NCBI GenBank assembly: GCA_016205905.1
Contig: JACQSP010000066.1
Coordinates: 1 to 10,846, forward strand
From: Candidatus Woesearchaeota archaeon
Lineage (GTDB): Archaea; Nanobdellota; Nanobdellia; Woesearchaeales; DSVV01
Direction: 5' to 3'
DNA: 10,846 bases
The position numbers were made by a program, and so were the translations under genes. The notes beneath the pieces were generated by a model that ran no database searches, was not told where the DNA came from, and saw nothing but the letters and a program-made list of their open reading frames with translations. Below are positions 1 through 7,100 of this stretch, piece after piece (position 1 is the first letter of the stretch; each line of letters starts with the position of its first letter).

Positions 1-1
1 A

Positions 2-109
2 ACTGTTGAAACAATAATTTGTTTTGCATTTATTCTTGAACAATTCAAATTATTATCTAAAATAAGAATAAAACAAGTTCAAAAAGAGTTGTCTTTATAT
101 AGCAACTGA
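2..109 (+). CDS. C-terminal fragment of an unidentified gene, cut by the window edge
   Basis: Thirty-five codons are open from the left edge to a TGA at 107-109, while the other two plus frames are stopped almost at once. The peptide starts with a hydrophobic stretch (TVETIICFAFILEQF) and continues as a basic, amphipathic tail ending in ELSLYSN. A T-rich terminator-like site follows directly, which supports a real gene end. The length is too small to name a family, and chance openness in AT-rich DNA cannot be excluded. It would be convergent with the minus-strand gene that ends at 142. Confidence 0.4.
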   Translation, partial: TVETIICFAFILEQFKLLSKIRIKQVQKELSLYSN

Positions 110-113
110 ATTT

Positions 114-133
114 GGCAATTGCCTCTTTTTTCT
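114..133 (+). terminator. Short palindrome plus T-run, likely transcription terminator
   Basis: The perfect 10-bp palindrome GGCAATTGCC (114-123) is followed by a T-rich run at 124-133. Archaeal RNA polymerase stops at oligo-T tracts with or without a hairpin. The site sits just after the plus-strand partial gene and before the end of the convergent minus gene, where a terminator is expected. Confidence 0.45.
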
Positions 134-141
134 ATATCACT

Positions 142-1005
142 TTACTCTGCTGATGAGGAAAAATCAGTGTAAACCCTTTCCCTAACTCCTATTTTCTGCT
201 GTTGGCGAACAGCTATATCTGTAATAAGCCAATGTAAGTCTGTGGATAATGCAATGCAATTGCCTATCTTTTCGATAAATGGTTTGTTTTCAGGCTGTGT
301 TTGTGCTATTGAATAAAATTCTATGCCGTAATTCAATGCTGCTGCTACTAATTGGAGTACAGAGAGTATATGCTTATCTTCAAGAATAATTTTATACATA
401 CTCGAACGCCAAGTCTTTCCACGAATTAAATGCATTAAAGAGTAGTATACTTTGTAAGCGGATTTCTTTAATCTTACCAACTCTTCTGGCTCAAATCGTT
501 CTGAATTACGAACATCTGCCTCTATGAATAACATTCTGTTGGAACCTTGCATTATTTCTTTCTGACCTTCCTCAAAAAAACTTTTAGCTTCTTGAAAGTA
601 CTTTATTTGTTCGTCTAGATATTTTTGTGGTTCACTTTTTAATTTTGATGCATTATATTCTACTTTTGGAGCAAGTTTGTTAATTCTAACCACGTCGTTA
701 GCATCAATCTTAACAGAATTTTCTACTATCACTTTTTCTCCAAGAGTAATGTCTGCGAGATAGTATAAAATATCTCTCACGTTAGGTTCGCATAGAAAAA
801 TAGCACTAAATAAACTTGGTACTGTAATTGTGTAAAAATTTTCTTCAGTTAAATATCTAAAACCTAATATTGCAGCAGCAGTTCCGAACGAGAATCCTAA
901 TAAACGCAGCGCCGCACTTTTTCCTTCATAATTGCGCTGTTCTATAAGCCTTTTTTCCAAATCTTTTTGAGCGGTTCTTATAGAATCTGTAGAGGGGAAT
1001 TCCAT
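142..1005 (-). CDS. Hypothetical protein with two N-terminal hydrophobic segments, 287 aa
   Basis: I do not recognise the family. Residues 1-30 are charged and probably helical. Two hydrophobic stretches follow, about 31-51 (AALRLLGFSFGTAAAILGF) and 57-72 (FYTITVPSLFSAIFLC), consistent with a membrane hairpin. The rest (about 80-287) is a soluble, mostly helical region with a charged stretch near 122-152. The start at 1005 is chosen because AGGT lies about seven bases upstream and because the 43-codon gene ends only 19 bases before it, suggesting one operon. It is transcribed divergently from the GHKL/transglutaminase operon. A link to that operon is possible, but nothing in the sequence shows it. 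There is no recognisable catalytic motif. Confidence 0.75.
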   Translation of the reverse strand: MEFPSTDSIRTAQKDLEKRLIEQRNYEGKSAALRLLGFSFGTAAAILGFRYLTEENFYTITVPSLFSAIFLCEPNVRDILYYLADITLGEKVIVENSVKIDANDVVRINKLAPKVEYNASKLKSEPQKYLDEQIKYFQEAKSFFEEGQKEIMQGSNRMLFIEADVRNSERFEPEELVRLKKSAYKVYYSLMHLIRGKTWRSSMYKIILEDKHILSVLQLVAAALNYGIEFYSIAQTQPENKPFIEKIGNCIALSTDLHWLITDIAVRQQQKIGVRERVYTDFSSSAE

Positions 1006-1024
1006 TTTTATACCTATTGTTATC

Positions 1025-1156
1025 CTACTCCAATCCGCCTTCTGTCATTAAATATTCTTCTAACTCGTATTTGTCAAACCGTGTTCTATTCATTATTTCC
1101 TTCAAGGTTTTCTTTCCTTTTCCTGTTGGTGCTTTTTCGTCGAAATCATCGTCCAT
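1025..1156 (-). CDS. Small acidic/basic protein of 43 aa, unknown function
   Basis: The start ATG at 1156 is preceded by an AGGTGA ribosome-binding site (1162-1167, five bases away), the same motif used by the third gene of the plus-strand operon. The peptide has an acidic head (MDDDFDEKAP), a basic lysine/glycine patch, and then a helical part (TLKEIMNRTRFDKYELEEYL) ending MTEGGLE. The helix pattern could be part of a small helix-turn-helix or a partner-binding peptide, but this is speculative. It ends 19 bases before the 287-aa gene and is probably co-transcribed with it. Genes this short are often missed by automatic callers. The strong ribosome-binding site is the main reason to believe it. 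Confidence 0.6.
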   Translation of the reverse strand: MDDDFDEKAPTGKGKKTLKEIMNRTRFDKYELEEYLMTEGGLE

Positions 1157-1161
1157 ATTTC

Positions 1162-1167
1162 TCACCT
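1162..1167 (-). promoter_or_regulatory. Shine-Dalgarno AGGTGA of the 43-aa gene
   Basis: The minus strand reads AGGTGA five bases before the ATG at 1156. It matches the usual archaeal 16S 3' end complement, and it is what decides that the short reading frame is a gene. Confidence 0.6.
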
Positions 1168-1208
1168 AAATCAAAATCTAAAATTCAAATAATTATTAGC
1201 GATATACT

Positions 1209-1393
1209 AGCTTCATCCAAAAATAGCTTATATTCTTTTACTAATTGTATGAGCAAAACCCAACAATAAGAATGGCGTGGACGGATTTTACTGTGTAAAA
1301 TCCTACTCACCTCGGCTTTCAGCCTCAGCTCGCCCAACCATTATTGTTGGGTTTTGCATAAAAAAGCAAATGGTTAGATTTTTGGATGAAGCT
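1209..1393. repeat. Compound nested inverted-repeat element in the divergent intergenic region
   Basis: Two perfect inverted repeats are nested. The outer one is AGCTTCATCCAAAAAT at 1209-1224 with its complement at 1378-1393 (16 bp). The inner one is GCAAAACCCAACAATAA at 1253-1269 with its complement at 1341-1357 (17 bp). Between the inner arms lie a 9-bp perfect hairpin (GGATTTTAC at 1283-1291 pairs with 1295-1303, loop TGT) and a small hairpin GGCT/AGCC at 1314-1324. The core at about 1272-1340 is clearly richer in G+C than its surroundings. No convincing coding frame runs through it. It could be a small non-autonomous mobile element, a relic of an IS200/IS605-type end, or the gene of a structured RNA. 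The sequence alone does not decide between these. Confidence 0.6.
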
Positions 1394-1400
1394 CGACATA

Positions 1401-1482
1401 CTCAAATCTATACATTAACTTCGCTAACTTCTTGTCTCAAAACACCTTTTCAGAACACCTAATCAGAAATCGTAGATTTGAG
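1401..1482. repeat. 10-bp inverted repeat flanking a 62-base spacer
   Basis: CTCAAATCTA at 1401-1410 is exactly complementary to TAGATTTGAG at 1473-1482. The spacer has a 7-base direct repeat, AACACCT, at 1441-1447 and 1454-1460. It lies between the compound inverted-repeat element and the TATA box of the plus-strand operon, so it could be part of the same element or a regulatory site. In AT-rich DNA a 10-bp match is not strong on its own. Confidence 0.35.
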
Positions 1483-1536
1483 GTTATTTATATAGTTTGC
1501 GGTTTTGACTATTAGCGAGTAACAAATGCCATAATA

Positions 1537-1545
1537 TTTATAAAC
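1537..1545 (+). promoter_or_regulatory. Archaeal TATA box of the GHKL/transglutaminase operon
   Basis: TTTATAAAC lies centred about 28 bases before the ATG at 1569, and no Shine-Dalgarno precedes that ATG. This spacing places the transcription start at or just before the ATG, so the first gene is probably translated from a leaderless mRNA. The same nonamer occurs at nearly the same distance before the gene at 10125. Confidence 0.7.
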
Positions 1546-1568
1546 TCTTTACCTATTCATCATTAAAG

Positions 1569-4163
1569 ATGAAAGCTGCTGCTCTTTTTTCAGAAATGAA
1601 AAAAAGATTAAAGATAGGAGAACGTAAAAAACTAGAGATAGAAAAAGGCAAAAAGTTAGAAGTAGCTATATCATTAAGTGATTTAATCAGCTTAAGCTTA
1701 GATACGCAAGCATATGGACAATTCTTTGAAAACTTGTATGAAGCAATAGAAATTGATTCTTCATTCCATGATTATGTTTCAGATAGTTCAACAATCAGTT
1801 GTTCACAGGGATTGATGGGCATATTAAGTTTAGAACGCGATTATTTTTCTATTGAAGCAGATATTTTGCAAGGAACAGAACATTATCACGCTTATTCATT
1901 GGAAAAGCTAAAAGAGGAAATGTCAAAAAGGCTTAATCATGCATTTGAAGCATTATCTCAATCTTATAAATTATTAAGCCATAATGATGCAAAAGAATTT
2001 GTTAACAAAAATTTAGGTTATATTAGAAGTTTAAGAAACACAAATAATCCCGCTCACCAGAATGATGAAGTGAGGGCCTTTGTTGAATTAGCAGTTAATA
2101 TTCCTTTGCCTTCATCATCACCTTTTTTAAATAATGGCTCGTGGACATTTCTTCAAGAAAAAGTTGTTGGTGATTTTCAATCAAGAATAAAAGCACTTGA
2201 AGAAATTGTCGAGAAGGCAGGGATTAAAGAAAAAAGAATATCTGAAATAAAAGCAGAATTTGAGAGAAGAACAGCCGGATATAAACATGAACTCTTAAGT
2301 AGGATAAAGCAACCAGCGATAATGAGATTATTATCTAATGCGCCGTTTAATATTTCCTCCAATCTTCCAGTTAATACTCCAGTTAATATTCCATCTAGGA
2401 GTTCTCAAGATTTGCAAAGTTTTCAAGACTTGCAAAGTTCTCAAGACTCACAATTAGTTGCTATTGCACATAGTATAATAACTCATGGTTTTTTAATCCT
2501 GCCAACCCCCGTGCAAATGAGCAGCTATGCAGAGAAGGATTTTAATGATTTAGTAGAATTTCAGTTTCCAAACGATAATCAATATTTAATCGAAGAAGTT
2601 TCTAACAGCAGGGATGCAATGGCTGCACAAGTGGAGTTTAGGTTTTATCAGAATGGGCTTACAATACAAGATGATGGAAAAAGTATGTCAAGAGAATTCT
2701 TTTTTAAGAGCTATCCTTTGCCATATATTACTCTAAAAAATGGAAAAGTCAAGATAGGCAGATTCGGTGTTGGCGCAAAAGCAAAACTTGCAGAAGTTAT
2801 GAAACATCACAAAGAAGTTATTGTAGAAACCCAAGATATTAGAAATACAAGTGGTACTAGAGACACAAGAAATACTAAAGATGCAAGATGTGCTAGAAAT
2901 ACAAGAGATGGCTTACACAGCACAAACAGTTGCAATGATGCATTTAGGCAAAGATATTTTATGCATAATGGCTTATTATATATTGCATTTTCTAAATCAC
3001 AGCTTGCACAAAAAGGAGTAAGGATTAGTGTAATTTCTGATATTTATACAAAAGAAAGAGCAGAAGCGCAGAGAGCTATTTTAGAAAAAGGAGTAAAATA
3101 CATCCCACCTAAATTTAAGGTAGTTGTTGACGGGAAACAAGTGAATAAAACTAATTTTTGGGAAGAGAACAAAAATAAAACAACTGTATTAAGTTATAAT
3201 GGAGAAAGTGCAAGGGTATATTTTGAGCCACTAATAAAAGAAAGGTTAAGTGACGGATTAGTTGATAAATTAGTAGGAAGAAGAGCACAAACTACAAAAC
3301 TTGTTTATTTGTCAGGAGATAATGAAATCTGCAGTATACACGCTCCATTTTCAGGAGTTATAGAAATTCCGCTGCAATTCCAGCCTGTTGAAGGAAGAGA
3401 TGATTTTGTATATACACCTGAACTAAGAAGATATCTTTCAGACGTATTCAGTAAAGTGATACTGCCTAACATGGAAGGAGCATATTTATCAAACACTGTT
3501 GATGTTGAGAGATGTGCACGGTGGTTCTTGAACACAAGGTCAAACCAAAATCCCTTTTACAATTTTGAGCAGATGGGAGACAAAAGAGATATGATTCATT
3601 TTTACAAGTTATTATATTTTAAAAAGAGCCTTAATCATAATTCTAATATTGTTTCTGTAAGTTATGCAAGTTGTGATAAGCTTAATGAACTAATTCCTTC
3701 AGACTTATTTATCGTAAAAAGGGATAATAGCCAACCACATTATGTGCTGACGTTAGATTATTACATACGTTTAACGGATTCGCAAAGAAGTGAAGCAACA
3801 AAAACAACTGAAACAACAGGGATAAATGAAACAATTAAAACAACAAGGATAAGTGAAACAATTAAAACAACTGAAACAACTGAGATAAAAAGATACTGTG
3901 AAAGGATTATGGCATCTGTTTTTGAAGCGCAAAGGCATGACTTTAAACTAATGAAAGGTAAGTTATTTGTCAATGAAAAACAGGCGAGATTGCTTTATAC
4001 TACAGAGCTTAACCACGACAGCCCTTTTTATTATGATGCTTCACAAAGGCTTTTAATAATCAATGCATGTCATCCTTCTTTTTATCAAGTTTCAAGTAAA
4101 GAAGATAAATTAAAGAGAGAATTTTATTTAATTGAAATGCTAAGGATTGCCCAAAATGATTAA
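1569..4163 (+). CDS. GHKL-fold (Hsp90/MORC/MutL-like) ATPase, 864 aa
   Basis: The three GHKL nucleotide-binding motifs are visible in order. The N box is EEVSNSRDA (342-350), with Glu342, Asn346 and Asp349 at the canonical spacing. The G1 box is DDGKSM (368-373), where Ser372 replaces the usual second glycine. The G2 box is GRFGVG (397-402). Family knowledge: such domains bind ATP and dimerise as a clamp. A helical N-terminal region of about 300 residues precedes the ATPase, and a beta-rich part (about 510-640), possibly an S5-like transducer, follows. The C-terminal tail (about 775-864) contains RLLIINACHP. Low-complexity inserts interrupt it at 278-295, 425-447 and 744-774. No membrane segment is evident, so it is likely cytoplasmic. 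The start is fixed by the TATA box 28 bases upstream; an internal ATG at 1596 is less likely. It overlaps the next gene by 8 bases, indicating coupled translation. Its substrate is unknown. Confidence 0.82.
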   Translation: MKAAALFSEMKKRLKIGERKKLEIEKGKKLEVAISLSDLISLSLDTQAYGQFFENLYEAIEIDSSFHDYVSDSSTISCSQGLMGILSLERDYFSIEADILQGTEHYHAYSLEKLKEEMSKRLNHAFEALSQSYKLLSHNDAKEFVNKNLGYIRSLRNTNNPAHQNDEVRAFVELAVNIPLPSSSPFLNNGSWTFLQEKVVGDFQSRIKALEEIVEKAGIKEKRISEIKAEFERRTAGYKHELLSRIKQPAIMRLLSNAPFNISSNLPVNTPVNIPSRSSQDLQSFQDLQSSQDSQLVAIAHSIITHGFLILPTPVQMSSYAEKDFNDLVEFQFPNDNQYLIEEVSNSRDAMAAQVEFRFYQNGLTIQDDGKSMSREFFFKSYPLPYITLKNGKVKIGRFGVGAKAKLAEVMKHHKEVIVETQDIRNTSGTRDTRNTKDARCARNTRDGLHSTNSCNDAFRQRYFMHNGLLYIAFSKSQLAQKGVRISVISDIYTKERAEAQRAILEKGVKYIPPKFKVVVDGKQVNKTNFWEENKNKTTVLSYNGESARVYFEPLIKERLSDGLVDKLVGRRAQTTKLVYLSGDNEICSIHAPFSGVIEIPLQFQPVEGRDDFVYTPELRRYLSDVFSKVILPNMEGAYLSNTVDVERCARWFLNTRSNQNPFYNFEQMGDKRDMIHFYKLLYFKKSLNHNSNIVSVSYASCDKLNELIPSDLFIVKRDNSQPHYVLTLDYYIRLTDSQRSEATKTTETTGINETIKTTRISETIKTTETTEIKRYCERIMASVFEAQRHDFKLMKGKLFVNEKQARLLYTTELNHDSPFYYDASQRLLIINACHPSFYQVSSKEDKLKREFYLIEMLRIAQND
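2400..2453 (+). repeat. Three in-frame 18-bp tandem repeats (SSQDLQ-type)
   Basis: Units at 2400-2417, 2418-2435 and 2436-2453 differ by a few bases and encode SSQDLQ, SFQDLQ and SSQDSQ. They sit in the linker just before the GHKL domain. A two-fold 12-bp repeat (CCAGTTAATACT type) lies a little upstream. Confidence 0.8.
3819..3872 (+). repeat. Two in-frame 27-bp repeats (INETIKTT-type)
   Basis: Units at 3819-3845 and 3846-3872 encode GINETIKTT and RISETIKTT. They are flanked by further Thr/Glu-rich copies (TKTTETT before, ETTEIK after). The block separates the ATPase/transducer part from the C-terminal tail of the first GHKL protein. Confidence 0.75.
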
Positions 4164-7100
4164 CCAAGAAAAACCAAAAAACCCAACAATAACATTTAAA
4201 TATCATGTTTTGGAAGTGATAAAGTCAGACAATGCTCTGTCTTCTGCATTTGCAGGCGAGATAATAAAAGACAATCCAAACCTGAGAAAATTAGAAGAGA
4301 TAATTGCAGAGGCAGAAAAAAGAGATGCAACTAACGCAAAAAGAAAAATTGCACATACAATAGAAAATCAGGTGCAATCTTCTCAAGAAGTTTTAAGAGA
4401 AGTAGCTGTGCAGAATACTGTTGACGCTTATGCTGACCTTATCGGATTTTTAGCTAAAAGAGATGAACCTGTAAATTATCCACTAAAAATAAAGCTTAAA
4501 GCTGTTCAAAGAGTGCCACAACAAACTGATGGAACCCAACAACAAATTAATGCATCCAACCAACAACATGGCGCTTATCAGCGATATGATATTTCTATCA
4601 GAGATTATGCCATTGGCATGAATTTATATGATGTTCTTTACAAGCTTTTATCTATTGGGGACACACAAAAGAAAGAGAAACAATATTATCTTGGCGGGCA
4701 TGGAAGAGGATTTAAGCCGAGTATTTCTTTTTGCGATAAGGTAATAATAGATTCTTTTGGCAGACGAACAATTGTCAGGAAAATAAGAAATAATGAAACT
4801 TGTGCAGCCCAAACTAACACAACCTCAACAAATTTAACTTCAACTAATCCAACCCAAACTAATTCAATCCAAACTAATCCAACTCAAACTAATGTAATCC
4901 AAACTAATTCAATCCCTATTAATACAACATCTACACCACTCAATAATACAACTTCTGCAAATAATGGGAATGGAACAATTTATCTTATTGAAATCGGGGA
5001 AGAAAGTGATGTTAGAGATGGCACAAGAATTACATTAGAGAATATAACTCTTACTGAAACACCGCTTAATGCAGTAAAAAAATTTGCGCAAAATCTAAGC
5101 AGTGAGTTTGATTTTAGAGTTAATAACGTCAGAGTTAATCGTGGTTTAAAACAAAGTAAATTAGGGAAGATTTGGTTTAAGCAAACACATGATGTTAATG
5201 GAAGAAACATTGAAGAAAAGCTTGTTGGATGTTCTAAAGATATAGAAGGCGAGGAAGTTCAACATGGCCCAATGACTATGTATACAACTCCTTCAAAAGT
5301 AGGTTTTGTAAAAAGGATATTAAAAATTCCAACAGGTTATTTATTCTCAAGGTCAAGAAACCAGTTGCCTAAAGAAATAGAAGATATTGTCAATGACTCC
5401 AAACAAAAAACATACAGAAAATTCTATGACTATTTAATGGATAATATTCATAAAATTGGTTCGCATGAATTCAGGTTTATGGATAGTTTCTCAACTCAGT
5501 TTTTTAACTGGGACAAGCTTTTGGGAAAAGTATACAAACATACAAGAAACTCAATTATTATATTTAGCGTTCTTGCTGGTATTAGCTTTATGGGTGTAGA
5601 AGTAATTGGGCCAGCACTAAACAAAGTAATCCCATCGGGATTAGAATATATTTATGATAATATACTTCTTCCGACAGACAAATTTATTAATGAAGATATT
5701 GCAAAATATATTTCCAATAAACTCTACAGGAGCGGAAAAGAAACAGGCAGTTTAACAAGCGAAGCAAGCGCAGACTCAGAAAGCGATAACACTGAATATG
5801 ATACAAACGAAATAAACCTGCCAAAAGAATTTGTGCCAGAAGTTAATAAAAAATTATTTGTTACAAGGGTGCACTGCAAAGGAACTAAATGCAATAAACG
5901 CACAGAGCAGGAAGCTAAAGCAGATGAGAGATTTATAATTGGAAGATATTCTCCTTCAGACAAGGATGTTTTCTTCAAGTTCCTCTCGTATAATGTATTA
6001 AACAACGACGGAAGCTGGCGTAATGGAGGGGTTAAAACCTGCGTAAACTTATTAGCTAATGCTGTGCCAAATAAAAAGAAGGATACTATAAGCGTTGCAC
6101 TTAACTTAAATGTTGCAGCGAAAACAATTCTTCCAGCACCAATTGGATATTTCACAGGAAACACAACATATTATTCAAAAGAAAAGTCATTAGTCTACAA
6201 GCCAGAAAATGCAACAGTTGGCTTTAATTCTTGTTTAACAGAACCAAGTGATTATGATACAATCTATGTTCAAGCTTTTGCTGATAGAACAGGAAAAGTT
6301 GAATTTGGTGTAACACATTTTTATTTGTTAGACAGCAGACTAGAAAAGATAATGGGGGAAACTTGGAAAAAAAGGAGAGAAAGTACAATCTGGAGTGAAA
6401 TCAAACATTTTTTTGATGTTCCGTTCAAGATTAAATATCCAAAAGCTGTTGAAAAAGAACTTAGAAAAGTCGACAAAGATATTAATAAATGGCGTATAAA
6501 AACCTATGATGAGCTTGCGCAGAGAGTAACTAAAATTCTAAGGGATTATTTTATTTATAATACTTCTCCAGAAAATGCAAGAAGGTTTTATGGTGTTGAT
6601 AACTTTGTAAATGGCGCCCTTGACTTGCAGGGTGTTGACTGTGATACTGCAAATGCTCCGCTTTGCGCAGTATTAAGGGCAAGATATGATATTCCAACAA
6701 GGCTTGATATTGGGATTGAAGGAAAGAGTGGTGTTTTGGATAAAAGAAACTTTCATAATGTATGCGAGGCATATATACCAAACAGAGGTTGGACAGAATA
6801 CGACGCAACACCTACAAAGATAAGCAAAGAAACAGTGATTGAATATGAAAGTTCACAAAGTGATAATCGTCATGCAAAAGAAGACAGGGAACAACAAAGA
6901 CGACAAAAAACCACAATAACACTAATAGCTAATAATCCTGAAGCTGAAAAAATGGGAAGAAAACAAGAGATAGAAAAAGGAGATGATGACGAAGAAAGAA
7001 AATATGATTATACAATGGGAAGAAAACAAGAGGCAAAAACAGGAGATGATGACAAAAGAAAAAAATATGATGACACCGTAAGAAAAGATAATTATGAAAA

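Noticed and set aside
150..175. CTGATGAG followed by GAAAA, resembling a hammerhead ribozyme core
   Set aside because: It lies within the end of the minus-strand 287-aa gene, and I see no matching stem II and III arrangement around it. Chance match.
967..1462. Two plus-strand open frames (967-1269 and 1277-1462) across the divergent region
   Set aside because: The first runs antisense over the 43-codon gene with its good ribosome-binding site, and the second runs through the nested inverted repeats. Neither has a ribosome-binding site or a protein-like pattern.
1194..1518. Direct repeat TATTAGCGA at 1194-1202 and 1510-1518 as a target-site duplication around the inverted-repeat element
   Set aside because: Nine bases in AT-rich DNA is weak, and the copies do not abut the ends of the inverted repeats.
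4147..4155. TTG start at 4147 for the fusion gene
   Set aside because: The only ribosome-binding-like bases (AAGGA, 4142-4146) abut the TTG directly but are well spaced for the ATG at 4156, which also gives a compact stop/start overlap.
5724..6164. A 146-codon minus-strand open frame inside the fusion gene
   Set aside because: It lies antisense to the external beta-rich part of a gene with clear domains. It lacks a supporting start signal and looks like a shadow of low stop density.
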